DNA of 64,000 nt from Drosophila miranda (lineage: Eukaryota; Arthropoda; Insecta; Diptera; Drosophilidae), in the NCBI RefSeq assembly GCF_003369915.1, contig NC_046675.1, forward strand, positions 3,658,001 through 3,722,000. Reading direction: 5' to 3'. Both the position numbers and the translations under genes were made by a program. The notes below the pieces were generated by a model that saw nothing but the letters and a program-made list of their open reading frames with translations, was not told where the DNA came from and did not search any database. Position 1 is the stretch's first letter. The number at the start of each line of letters is the position of its first letter. Shown here in pieces: positions 14,519 through 26,430 of the stretch.

Positions 14519-14525
14519 TTTTATA
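14519..14525 (-). promoter_or_regulatory. TATA box of the CheB-like gene
   Basis: Reads TATAAAA on the minus strand, about 63 bp upstream of the start codon, leaving a leader of roughly 30-40 bp. An initiator-like TCAGT lies nearer the ATG at 14478-14482. Confidence 0.5.
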
Positions 14526-14734
14526 GTCCAAATGGCATGTGGTACTAATTATGGGTTTTAAACAAAACACACCCAATTAGATTTTTAATAATAACCTTTG
14601 CAGAATACTGCAGATGGGAATGTTCAAGTACAGAATATATATATATATTAAGTACTGCTCATTGGCCGCCTGTCCAGTTGACTTCTATGGTCTAGCCTGG
14701 CCTCCAGGCTCTGGCACAAGCCAGATGCAGTTTT

Positions 14735-15606
14735 TATACCCGATACTCAAAATGAGTATTGGAGTATATTAGATTTGTGGTGAAAATGGATGTGTGTAAC
14801 GTCCAGAAGGAATCGTTTCCGACCCCATAAAGTATATATATTCTTCATCAGCATCAATAGCCGAGTCGATTGAGCCCTGTCTGTCTGTCTGTCTGTTCGT
14901 CTGTCCGTCCGTCCGTCTGTCCGTCCCTATCAGCGCTTAGTGCTCAAAGACTATAAGAGCTAGAGCAACGACGTTTTAAATCCGGACTTCTGTGATATGT
15001 CACTGCTACAAAAATATTTCAAAACTTCGCCCCGCCCACTTCCGCCCCCACAAAGGACGAAAATCTGTGGCATCCACAATTTTAAAGATATGAGAAAACC
15101 AAAAACGCAGAAACGTAGAGAATGACCATATCTTTTAGACTGCAGAATCTGAATTGGATCGTATTATTATTATAGCCAGCATCAAGAAAACAATTTCATT
15201 TTTTCTTGCCCTGTCTCTCTCTAACACACACGTAGCATAGGTGGCTTTGCTTAGAGTAAAACATTAGCGCCTAGATCTCAGAGACTATAAAAGCTAGAGC
15301 AACCAAATTTGGTATCCACACTCCTAACATATCGGACCGAGACGAGTTTGTTTCAAAATTTCGCCACAACCCCTTCCGCCTCCGCAAAGGACGAAAATCT
15401 GGGGATATTCACAAAAGGAATAGCCAAAAGGAACAAATCAATTTGCACTGGCTACGCAGCGCCCGACGTCACGCTCAGACTGATTTTCTGTCTCTCTCGC
15501 ACGCACTCTTTGTCGTGTCGTTTAATATTAGCGGCGTCTGCTGGAGGAGAGTTATACTGACTTAGTATCGGGTATAACCGTAGAGTTGCGGTGTCCGCAG
15601 CAACTC
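14735..15606 (+). mobile_element. DINE-1/INE-1 (Helentron) non-autonomous element
   Basis: The 5' part matches the widespread Drosophila INE-1/DINE-1 repeat: TATACCCG start, GAAGGAATCGTTTCCGACC, ATAAAGTATATATATTC, the ATAGCCGAGTCGAT block and a (GTCT/GTCC)n microsatellite at 14879-14925. A 13-bp inverted repeat is perfect: TATACCCGATACT at 14735-14747 and its reverse complement at 15564-15576, the known subterminal repeats of Helentrons. The 3' end has a hairpin with stem GAGTTGC (583-589 of 15xxx) against GCAACTC (15600-15606). The body contains a diverged internal duplication (about 14949-15075 and 15284-15405). It is non-coding and cannot move without an autonomous helper. Confidence 0.85.
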
Positions 15607-16153
15607 ACAACGTTCCCCCTCGTTTTTTATATATATTAGATGGAATGGATGTCTACTTCCCTCGCACATTAGTACGTATGTCCCTTCCTATAGGGTATAG
15701 GGCGCTGGACAACTGTCGACAAGTGGCACAGAGTGTCACTGGATGAGTCCAGCAGCGGTGCGTTTGGACATGGACCTGGGACCAGCACCACTTAAATATT
15801 GGTAAAAAAAATTTGAATGAAATAAAAAAGAGGGTGGTACAAAATGAAAAAAAAGACGTCTGACTCTTGACCGCGGGCGCAATTTCTGTTTTCCATTTGG
15901 GGAACAAAAAAAATTAGCAAAACTTTTTTCGGCAGGAAATGCAGTGGGGAATTCCAGTCCACCGTACTTCGTACATTGGTACGGGCTCGAGCACTGAGGT
16001 CTTTTATGGCGTATTTTGTCAACACCGCCCACCGACAACCGTCTAATGGCTCCCAACTCTCTATTTCTATCTCTCTCTAGTTACGTTTCCATCGTATAAC
16101 GCCACGCCTACTTGCTTCCGGCTCATCGTCCAGCTTAAGTTGCATCTCCTCCT
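15607..16153. other. Intergenic, nothing recognised
   Basis: T-rich sequence directly after the DINE-1 end (the run of T at about 15625) and then unique sequence. No convincing coding or repeat structure seen. Confidence 0.5.
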
Positions 16154-16574
16154 GCAAGAAGCACCGCCGCAGTCATTGCCAACGACTCTACTAATGCGGC
16201 ACATAATTTGAAGCCAAATGGCAGAGAAGGATGAAATCACTACAAACTGAATGCCGGTGGCAGTGCCGTCTGGTTCAAGGCGCGCTTTCTTGGTTGCATC
16301 ATAACACATTTGGATAAGAATCTCGGGTGCTACGACTTCCTGCTGTCCTACCTGGCTTACGGCAGGTAGAGCTCCACGGCCTGATCTACGTGCTGCGCGA
16401 TGCCTTTTACCCGTGCATGCCTGGCACTTCCAGTCGCATCAAGACAAGAACAAGACCTTCTTCGAGATTCTCAGCTACATCTGCGACATTCTTGCCTTAT
16501 TTTGCACTGTACTCCGAGGAGCTAGGATCGCGAGGCTGCTGAATCTCGAGAGCGACATGATTATCCCCAGGTGA
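16154..16574 (+). pseudogene. Decayed coding fragment of unknown family
   Basis: Successive segments in shifting frames read like protein. One frame from about 16154 runs through an in-frame stop near 16230 and continues as WFKARFLGCIITHLDKN and YDFLLSYLAYGR to a stop at about 16365. A second segment shifted by one base reads ELHGLIYVLRDAFYPC (about 16368-16415). A third, HFQSHQDKNKTFFEILSY onward, runs to TGA at 16572-16574. Codons are GC-rich at third positions, unlike the surrounding DNA. One nonsense change and at least two frameshifts indicate a dead copy. No intron is apparent, so it may be a retrocopy. I do not recognise the parent gene. Confidence 0.4.
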
Positions 16575-16931
16575 TGGTTTCCTTCGATTTGACACTTAAA
16601 TGGGCTTTATAGACTCTCTGATTTGGGTTAGGGTTGTGGGCGTGGGCAGAGGGACATGCTGCTTATCGCCCCGCCACTGTTTAAGTTATACATATGAGTA
16701 ACATCATCGGCGGATGGCTACCACTCTTGTAAGGAACGAGTTCATGAGTCGATTGTGTGCCATTGAGATGGTTGAGGCTGAACGTGAACTTGGCTGCGCT
16801 TGCGCGGTTTTCGAAGATTTTTCAACACTAGTCGTATATCGCACAATTCGACTACTATCGACATAACAGCCCTGCACGAATGTCAGAAAGTGTGCTTTCA
16901 TATAAGGAAAAATTGAAAACAAGCAATTAAA
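16575..16931. other. Upstream region of the WD40 gene
   Basis: No TATA box. The sequence just upstream of the start is A-rich (ATATAAGGAAAAATTG... AATTAAA), consistent with a short leader, but no specific promoter element can be named. Confidence 0.4.
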
Positions 16932-18847
16932 ATGAAAAATTCAAAAGTGAAAGGCCCATCCAGTAAAAAAATAGGTGGTAAAGGAAAGATCAACCCAGAA
17001 GTAAGTTTCTAACGCTTAATATACATACATACATGTATAATTAAACCTTTTTTCAGCAGAACCGCGACCAGGTTTCTGTCTTTTCGTCGGAGTTCTTCCA
17101 AGTTCTCCATGATATAAAGAACGCTGTAGAACTATCAGTGAAGGCAACTGTAGAAAAAGAATCAAGCAATGGCTTCGCAGGCAATAGTGAGGCTCGTACT
17201 TCCATGGAGCGGATTGAAGTGTACAAACGTGGCAAAGATTTCTACGAGGGCAATTCCATCCGTCCAGCAGGCGAACTCTTACACTTTGCCGGCATTAAGA
17301 ACGAAGAGACTCTTCTTGAATATGAAGAGGTCTTCCGTTGCACCCAGAAAATCGTCGACGCTGTTCCCAGCTACCATAAATATGAAATATTCCTGATGCT
17401 CTATCCCATGCTGTCCTTTGCGTACCTGCAAATGGTTATGGGAGAGAAATTGGAGAGGGCCACGTCCTTCTTGAAGGAGGCTGCCACGTACTTGGACGAG
17501 TCGTACAGTCGGCGCATCGACAAGCTCAAGCTGATTCGCAAGCCGGATGACCTGCCGGGAAGGGCCCTGGAGCTGCTCGCTGGTGCGGACACTGTGGAGG
17601 TCGCTATGGCCTGTCCGACCTATCTTCTGTACATAAATTGCGTGACAGACTGGACGCGTGGGCAGCAGGAGAAGCTGCTACGCCATTTCGTCATTCGCAG
17701 CTACAATGATGAGGACCCGCTCCAGGAGTCGAGCTTGCCTGGGCTGCCTCAGCTGGAGCCACTTGTCAACAGTTCGGTTGACTTGCCGCACTGTCTTCCA
17801 CTGGATCGAGACAATCGGCCCATGATCTTCAACTTCGCAACCGGGGGGGGCGATGCGAAAGTTCTCTGTTGCACACCATCGGGCGACCTGTCAATGGTGG
17901 CAATTGGCTTGAGCAACAACAATATCCGTGTCACCGTATGCTTGGACAAGATTAGTGTGGACTCCAATTGCCGCAGGGGCGAGAAAACACTCAGCGGCCA
18001 CAAGGAGCCAGTCTTGTCCCTCGCCTTTGCCCCCCAGAACCGCTTCCTGCTGAGCAGTTCGCGGGACTTCACGATGCGTCTGTGGTGCCTGATCTCCTGG
18101 ACCTGTGCCACCGTCTATTCAAACCAGCTGTGCACCTTCGTGGCGTTTGCCCCGCGGGGCTTCATCTTTGCCGGCACCTCGGACGACGGCATTGTACGAC
18201 TCTGGGATAGCAGCACGAAGAAGCCCTTTCTCCAGCTCGCCGGTCATCTGGCAGACATGGAGGTGTGTCTGTTCCATTCAAACGGCAAGTACCTGGCCAC
18301 AGGCTCCGCCGACTGCACGGTGAGAATGTGGGACATTCAAAAGGGCCTTCAAGTGCGTCTCTTCCGTGGCCACAAGTACAACATCACTGTTCTGGCATTT
18401 TCAAACTGCGGCCGTTACCTGATCTCCGGGGGCCACGATTGCCTCATAATTGTGTGGGACACGGACAGCGGACGGATGGTCCGCACCCTGAAACATCACA
18501 CGTCCGTCATTAATTCGATTGCTGTAAACACTGAAAACAATATGCTGGCGGTGGGTGGCGATACCGATTTGAGCTTCTGGGACCTTCAGCTCCTCGTGAA
18601 AAACTACAACCCCAACCCAGACGATAAGGAGTCATCTGCAAAGCCGAGCATCAAGGAGCTACTTTACGGCTCCTATAACAAGTTGAAAGGATCGCTGCGC
18701 TGTCTTCGCTTTGTTTGTCGTCATTCCATAATGGCAATCTGTTCAGACCCAACGGAGGAGGACGAGAAGGCCAAGAAGAACGCTGAAGATGGTGTTGTCG
18801 TCACCGAGGAAATCGTTAAGAAAAAGGTTTGGTTAAATGCTAAGTAA
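16932..18847 (+). CDS. TAF5/TAF5L (Wda)-type WD40-repeat protein, two exons
   Basis: WD-repeat protein of the TAF5 group, scaffolds of TFIID (TAF5) or SAGA (TAF5L/Wda) in nuclear transcription. Exon 1 is 16932-17000 (23 codons, Lys/Gly-rich), the intron is 56 bp (GTAAGT...TTTCAG), and exon 2 is 17057-18847; the total is 619 residues. Residues about 100-240 resemble the alpha-helical TAF5 NTD2 domain (YHKYEIFLMLYPMLSFAYLQ aligns with the YxHELSxLLYPxF signature). About 285-535 are WD repeats: LSGHKEPVLSLAFAP, GTSDDGIVRLWD, GHLADMEVCLFH, LATGSADCTVRMWDI, RGHKYNITVLAFS, GGHDCLIIVWDTDSG. It is shorter than typical Drosophila TAF5 paralogues and ends in a Lys-rich tail. Which paralogue it is (Wda, a Cannonball-like testis TAF, or a new copy) is not settled. 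The acceptor is a CAGCAG tandem, so Gln24 may be optional. Confidence 0.85.
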
Positions 18848-19189
18848 GATGGTTATGTCGACACTTTAACTCTATCCTTAAAATCGATTTTCAACATTAA
18901 AATTAACCTGTTTACACCATAATTGTGGGCTGCTGAAAATCGGGCTATAATTTTCTATAAAAACTTGTTAAGTTAATTTAACCAGCCAAATTTAAAAGAA
19001 TTTCTGTTAAAAAAACAGATATACAAAAATTTCCCTAATTTAAAAAACTCTAGGTTCGCGCCCATGTACATATAGTTGTCTCACATGGTTAATGTTGCCT
19101 ATTCACTTGCACTGACAGTAGAGTTCATATAGTGTATTCGCTCACACTCTACTTGTCTAAAGACTGTAAATGTCGATAGCAGCACAACG
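18848..19189. other. Convergent 3' region
   Basis: A/T-rich sequence after the WD40 stop codon, with no canonical AATAAA for that gene; an ATTAAA variant lies at about 18896. Nothing else recognised. Confidence 0.4.
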
Positions 19190-19825
19190 CTACCGCCACC
19201 TATTGAGCTTTTCTTCCAACCATGTACCGTACTTTCTTATTTGAATTATGGCTGAATAGTTCAGATGAAATTTGACAGACGTCGCCTTTGGTTGTATACC
19301 GCCCTGTGTAGAAAATTTTGCTTATATTATATTATACGGATAATAAATGGGGATAACTCGGGGAGATCGCCCAGTCGTTCTTGGTTCCACCACTAAACTA
19401 GTATCCCTAAACTCTTCGAGTACCGCGAGTACTTACTGGGACTTACAATATTTTCCATCAATTTTAAACACTTCTTTGTCCAGGTACGGGTGGGCAGAAG
19501 TCCTGCCGCATGCTCATGCGACAGAGGCTGGTCCCCAAAGTGTAGCTCAAGCTCCATGGGGATTTCTGGTGCAAAATATGCCTAATTTTCATTGTCGTTG
19601 GTATTATCATTAGCTGATGTCCCCCCCGCCGTGACTCTTCGGCTGCTACCCGGTGGGCCTTGGCATCTTTAAGCTAAAGGTACGTGGATACCAGTTATCT
19701 GTTGCAGCAGAAGTTTCAATTTGTATTAAAGACCTGCAGGATTCAAACATTCCCTTTTACAAAGACATACATACAATCTTAAATGGACTTTTGCTATTCA
19801 AGTCTTCGCCAAGGAGCTGTGGCAT
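19190..19825 (-). CDS. Candidate four-exon gene for a 107-residue protein (unidentified)
   Basis: Reconstructed by eye from short open segments joined by good splice sites on the minus strand: 19825-19775 (17 codons, ATG), 19673-19650 (8 codons), 19581-19447 (45 codons), 19303-19190 (37 codons plus TAG). All three introns are in phase 0: 101 bp (GTATGT...TTTAG), 68 bp (GTAGCA...ATTAG, with a CTAAT branch-point match about 28 bp before the acceptor) and 143 bp (GTAAGT...CACAG). The product begins MPQLLGEDLNSKSPFKI, has an acidic-to-hydrophobic middle (PEIPMELELHFGDQPLSHEH) and a basic, Trp-containing end (YGTWLEEKLNRWR); no signal peptide. No family recognised. Weak points are the 24-nt exon, the GTAGCA donor and the lack of a clear polyadenylation signal. 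It could be chance. Confidence 0.35.
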
Positions 19826-21055
19826 AGCTCGCGAATGTTGACTAGACTTAGTCGCACCATAAATAATACGAGCTGGAATATTTCGCCAAGTTACGTACTC
19901 CTACTCTGTACTCCTTCAACTCCTTTGTACACACACAACGAGGTCATTCCGAATCTTAACAAAGGAGTGACTTGTCAGTTTGGCTTACGAGTAGTACGTC
20001 TGGTCTGCTGTTGGTAGAGACTGTGTTAATGTTATTAAAGCTGTTGCAGTTGTTGTTGTCGTTCTGTTTGTTTGACAGCGACATCAATAACGCAAACTTA
20101 TTGCATTACAGCGCAGGCTTCTGCAGCATCGCAGCATCGCGTGGAGAGGCGACTCGTCTCCCAAGGCAGCCACCGAACACGGGCCAGGGTCTGTGTCCAG
20201 AGAGTCCAGGCTCAAGCTCTGCACGCCCGCATAAACATGACCTGATTGATGTTGGTTTTAGTTGGCCATTTATTTGTTATTTGCACGTTACATGCCAATC
20301 CAGGGCAGGGCCAGGGCCAGGCAGAGACCAGAAACAGCCGTCTAATGGATCCCCGAAGCTGGCGGCTCTTTAAAGTTTAAACCGCATGTCGATGCGGAAA
20401 AGTCGACTTCAAATTAAAGCGAAATGCCGCACATACTCGTACAATGTGTCACATGCCAAGGTCTGGCTGGCGAAATATTTTCGAATGTTTGAATGTGTCG
20501 CAAATTTTACACAGACTCCATGAATGACCCCGTCCAGACATGGGGGAGCATGAGTTATGCTTATCCACGTGCTATGTGCCATGCACAATGGGCTAGCGAC
20601 CTTCCTTTCGCCGGCTCCAGCGCTTTGCCCACATCCTAATATTAATTTGCTGATTTATGAGGTAACTATAAATTTTAATGAAAATTTAATAAATGCGTTC
20701 GCACCGCCATTGTGGCAGGACCTTTGCAATGGTCGTGGAAATTTAAATATGTAATTACTTGATGACTGGAAAACGGCTGTGGTTTGGGTTCGTTGCGGCT
20801 TTAAGAAGGACATTCGATTAAAATAATATTTGCGTAGGAAAACTTTCGATACGAACACACACACATATTTCGTGCGATGTTTGGGGGGCCCACCAACAAT
20901 AACAACTCATTAACAATTTATGCAAATACGAATTGAGAGGCAAACGGAGTGGAGAGCGCTCAAAAGTACGAGTATGCATGGAAAAACCCGCAAACCCACA
21001 GGCATGAAGCCTCCTCACAACAGCCACAGAAACATTCTGCCAGCTTCGAGAATTC

Positions 21056-21076
21056 AAACACACACACACACACACA
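21056..21076. repeat. (CA)n dinucleotide microsatellite
   Basis: About ten CA units. Confidence 0.85.
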
Positions 21077-22734
21077 TGTGCCAGACAGATACTGAAACAG
21101 TGAGGCGGACACGGGATAGTCGATACAAAATAGTTAAATATTTTATGCTTCTGCTATTTTACGCTTGTAAATCACAGTCCAAGCCACAGACAGGCAGGCA
21201 GACAGGCAAGGGCTGGGCTGGGCAGGAGATCCTAGAGGACCAAACCAAACCGAACCGAAAAGTTCGCATCGAGAAGTAAGCAAAAGCAAGGCATTATAAA
21301 CTAAAGCCGGGATTGCGGTGCAGTCGGGCATTACCGACCTGGCAGCCCGTGCCATACGGAAATAGGGATATGGGATGGATGCCATATGTATGTATATCTG
21401 TGTAAGGTAATCCAGGAATGCCTGCCCTCAGACACATTTAATATTAAAATCAAATTCCCCGAGATAAATTTCATTTTAGGCAGCAGCAACCGTACGGCAC
21501 GTCGACATCTGATGGGCAAATATTTGCCAGGCCTTGGCATTTTTCATTGAATAATTCAGGATCCAAATGCAGTTCAAGCGTCAGCAGACGTAATGAGATA
21601 AACGCTTGCACATGGTATGCAACGAATTAACAATCATAAATTATATTAATTGCAATAAACTTCGGTTGCGGGTACGGGCCATAAATAATCCAGTTTCAAT
21701 TTGGGGAGAATTTTGAGTAGCATTTTGCTTTGGCAACATACCAATGCCGTCCCTCAGGTGTCGAGAGGCAAACAAATCAATTTCCAGCTGCATCCTCGTG
21801 CCGCAGATCCGATAAAAATAAAACCCCAAGCCCATACCATACGCCGGCAGTATGGCCGACGAGCATGCATGTCGGTGTCAGAGGTACAGGCGGCTTAGAG
21901 AAGCTCTCTGTGTTTTGTTTTCTCTGGGCACAGTTTTTTGTGGGGCTTTTGTTGTGTTTGTCTTTGGCCAGAGAGCTGGGAGTATCTATGCCGATGCCTA
22001 TGGCGATGGTGATGCCCCAATCCATGACCTCTTTGGATACAAAGGCAGTGTCAGGCAGTGCATAATGGATGATGATATTTTTGAGCCAGTTATGCGCCAG
22101 CGGGGGCTGTGCTCCAGTTTCATCAAAGCAGTCGGGATTGTTAGTCCTTCGTGCTGGCTTCGCTGGTAGCGATTTTAACAAGCAAATCAATTTATTTGCC
22201 AGATTACAATTTACGTGATTCTGCTACAAATTGCTTTATTTATTTAGCACAGCAGCATGAATAAACCAAAGGCGAGCGTCCCGAACAAATTAGTGTGGTG
22301 GGGGGAAGGTGGGTGGAAGGAGGTGGAGGAGGGGGAGCTGTCCAACTTGGAGTAAAACAAAACGTTGCCGGGCAAATACATCAATTAGATACATAGTGGC
22401 CGACTAATGTAATGACTAATTGAGTACATGATGTGTTCACATGCGATACCTCAAGGGTATGGATGTACACTGGACAGTGTACGGGGCAGTTGAACTTTCT
22501 GCAAACCACTAATTAATCTTCAAAGAAACTCACGCAAATTGAATGCGATTTTCCACCATTAGGCATGGAAAATCACTTACCAACGATGACCAACAAAAGT
22601 GCGCGAATCAATTACTGAACGAAAGCCACCAACTTTGAATTTCAAATAATCAAACGTTAAAAAACAATTAAAAATGTGGCACAAGTGGGCAGCAGAACAA
22701 AATGAAATGAAAAGAGAAAGAGAATCAGAATCAG

Positions 22735-22774
22735 AGTGGGAATGGGAACGGGAACGGGAATGGGAACGGGAATA
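22735..22774. repeat. (GGGAAC/T)n hexanucleotide repeat
   Basis: Six units of GGGAAY, following a GAAAGAGAATCAGA-like run. Confidence 0.8.
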
Positions 22775-23859
22775 AAAAGCATCGAATCGATCTCATTACT
22801 TAGCAACGGCCCGGAGCACAAAGCCAAATGAAGTGGCTGGAGAGGACGACGACTGAGGACTGAGGAGGAGCTGCCAAAGTTTAATAACAGAAATGCTCAA
22901 AACATAAACCACAAAGGCGGAAATCGCATAGAAATGTCCAGCCGAAAGCGGCGGGCGGGCAAAACAAAAGCAGGCAAAGAAACCAAAAGCGAAACTCAAT
23001 CAGGCATAAAACATTAAAAGCTCCCGAGTGGCGGCACGGCACTGCACGGCACGAAAGAAATGGCACAGCGATGGCGCAACGGAAAAGAAAGCAGCGGCTG
23101 AGACGGCGATGGCGGTGGTGGCCTCCAGTGGCAGCAACGGAAGCGGAAACAGTGCAAGTTAAAGTTTGCAGGTCGCCATCTTGGAATTAGTGAATTTCCG
23201 GTAACTAAAACGTTTTAATTTTGTTGCAATCTGTGGGAAAATGCAATGCAACAATTGCCAAAACCAAAAAAAAAAATAAAATAAAAAGCAGATCCGCCTG
23301 AGTGTTTGCTTTTTACTGTGCAGTTTTCCATGTGCTTTCGCTGCATTGGTCTTTTTGTTTGACTTGCAGTCAGACAGTCAGATATTTTCCTTCCTTCCTC
23401 GATTTTTGTTTCCAAAGCAATGCTTTGCTGAGGGACAAGAAGGGAGAGAAAGTTTTCCTTTGACTGGGATAAGCCACGTTTTATTCCAATCAAATAAAAA
23501 ATCTGCTAACCATGTGGATGTGGATGCCCAGGATGCCCAGGATGCCCCAAAGAGCCAACGAAAGCCGCAGTGGTCCTGGCCCCAAACAACATTAAAGACG
23601 ACCGCAGCAATCAACATGTTTGGCCAGCGATGGCCGCAAATCGATTAACTTTGGCTTCTTAATTAACATCTTTTGTGGTGTGGTCCATGGGCATACGGAC
23701 CCAACCCGACAGGCTCCTTGAATAAATTACATGCGACAAGCCGCAGCATGTTTATCCCCACGTCAACATGGAGTTCGAGTCTCTCCTCATTCTATATGCA
23801 CAGCCATTGCTCATTTAACTATGGATGTGTCGGCACAAGCACATACATATGTGTATATA

Positions 23860-23890
23860 GAGAAAGAGATAGAGAGAGAGAGAGAGTGAG
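23860..23890. repeat. GA-rich repeat resembling an MSL recognition element
   Basis: A GAGAAAGAGATAGAGAGAG core continues as pure (GA)n. The GAGATAGAGA word resembles the Drosophila X-chromosome MSL recognition element, but it is also what any GA microsatellite can look like. Confidence 0.6.
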
Positions 23891-24265
23891 GGACCTGTCA
23901 TTTGGTGGTCTCTGGTCTCATGTCACAGCCCATAATAACAATAATAATAATAGGTAATGCTAAAAGCCCATAACCTGTCGTGCATTCTGCGGATGCTCCC
24001 TAATGTATGCAATGATTGATATTATTGTTGGCACAGGCCCATCGGAGATGATCGTTGGTCAAGGCTATGGCAGGAGCAGGAGCAGGGGCAGGACCTGCTC
24101 CGAATCAGGCCATGTCATTGGGCATTAGGGCCCCCACTGGATGCCGCATCGCATCAAATTGTTTGAGTTAAATAATTCATTAAATTAAATGCTCGACTTC
24201 AAAGGCAAACACAGTTGCCAGGTAATGGAAGCGAGAAGGAGCAGCACGGTAAAAATGTTGCACAG

Positions 24266-24295
24266 CCAGACAGACAGACAGACAGACAGACAGAC
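24266..24295. repeat. (CAGA)n tetranucleotide repeat
   Basis: Seven CAGA units. A (GCCT)n tract follows at 24427-24452. Confidence 0.85.
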
Positions 24296-26395
24296 GGGCT
24301 GACAAAAACAAACAAACCGTAAATGCAACTGCAACCAAAAACCAAACCGAAACGAAACCAAGACCGAAACGCACTGGCAAAGCCCGCAAATTGCATACAA
24401 ATGAAGCAATTTGCACTTGAGGCTGGCTGCCTGCCTGCCTGCCTGCCTGCCTTTGCCTTCCAGGCGAAATCAATTTTCAATTAAGAATTGCATATTTTTG
24501 TACAGATCCTATGTATCCACAAACAGATGTACACTTGTATATATATGTAGTATAGATGTACAGGTTCGCACATTTCGCATTTTACATGCCGGCTCGTAAA
24601 GCGGGGAGCAAGTTTAATTGGAAAATCAAATTAAATTTCGAGTCTTAAGCACATTACGTATACGCCACGTTGGTCGCACATAAAACTTGGCTCTCTCCGC
24701 GCACCGCTCTCTGCGAAAGTTAGGGAATTTTTAACAGCTCCAGCTCCATCTACAGCTACTTCTGTTTGCTATCGGCTGTTGCTCCTCTAAAAGCTTTGCC
24801 CCATTTGCAACAACAAGAAGTACAATAATGGCAAACCCAGGAGATAAAAAGATAATATCCATTTGTCTGTTTGTCTGTTGGTTGGTTGTTTGCAATGCCA
24901 AAAGCAACACAAACACAAACAACAACAACGGCAGCAAGAAGAGCCAAACAGTAACAACATTTAAGCGGATTTCGTCCTGGCTGGCTGTCAACTTTTGGTC
25001 AGCATCGACCGCTCCGCTCCGTCCATTTTAATTGATTTGCATGGAACCGTTCTGAAGGCATCTGGTTCGGCTGGCTGCGGGCGTGGGACGACTGTGGGCT
25101 GTGTGGCCCTGTGGCCTCTGTGGTGCGGCTCTGTGGCATTGGTTTTTAGTTTGAAGCCAACCCCCCGTCCCATCCCCCAATCTGAATTTGCGATGGCTGT
25201 GCATTTTCGCTGATTTGCTGAATGTGCAAACCTCAAAATGAGAGCGAGCCGAAAAGTTGAGCTGATGGCATTGTTCTAATCAATCGCGTAACTGGTGCAT
25301 AACGAGCTCGACATCTAATTGGAATGGATTGGCCGGAAGGCATGGTAATGCACCGTATGAGGATTAGATGGGATCCTCCCCAAAAGCCTTTCAACATTTT
25401 AACTTCTCTGCTGGCATTAAACCACACGGCACCACCCATCCTCGTGCAAATTGGCAAACAGATTTGTCATCTGTGGAATTTTTTGAAATCGCTTTATTAT
25501 AATGTCATCATGGTTGAGAGTGTCAGCCATTAAAACCGAACATCATCGCTTCTGTTTAGAATGCTTTTATTTATTTATTGGAGGGCGAAAAAATTCACAT
25601 CGTTAAAAATTTGCGCAACACCACGCAATCGCTGGCTACGAGCACGGTGACGAAACGACATATTGGCTAAAGTATTTCATCAAATTGAATTCAATCACGT
25701 GCCAATGATCAATCGATACTGTCAACGCAGAATACAATGCGGCTGCCAGTGAAACCATGAATGAAACATGGACTAACACTCGGCTCCTTTTACTCCTGTT
25801 ACTCCTCTCCACTACGCCCAAGTGAACTCGAGTCGACTTGGGCTTACTCTCTTGGTTTGTTCTGGTTTGTTGGCATCAGGCTGATTGAATGACTTTTGAC
25901 ATTAGTGCACAATGTCGTTAATCAAAATGGTTTCGGGTCTGGCCCAGATTCAGGTCCAAGCGAGCCATGCCTGGCTGGCATGTGTCTAATGTCAATTTGT
26001 GTGTTTGTGTGTGTTTGCGGGGCGGGGTTAGGCGACATACGCCGGCTCCCACTTGGATGGCTGGCACACAGTGTACTTTGCACCCACACCGATTCAACGG
26101 AATGGCTGTGGCCCAGACCAGACAGCTCTGGCAATATGACAGGGTACAGGAATGGAATCCCATTTAAGCGACCTTGAAGTGATTTTTGGCCAAGTCAAAA
26201 GGTTTGCCGTTTGCCGCATGCCGCTTGCCGCTTGGCCGTTTTGCAGAGCAGTTCATTGAAATTTGTCTGTGCGTGTTCCCAAGTTAATTTAAGCGCAATA
26301 AAAATCTGTTTTATGGGTTCCAAAACGGTTGTGCCTATGTGTGTGCTCATTAAGCTTCTTCCGCTAGCAAACAGCTGGCCATGTGTGAGCGTATG

Positions 26396-26430
26396 GTGTG
26401 TGTGTGTGTGTGTGCGTGTGTGTGTGTGGG
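26396..26430. repeat. (TG)n dinucleotide microsatellite
   Basis: About 17 TG units with one CG interruption. Confidence 0.85.
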
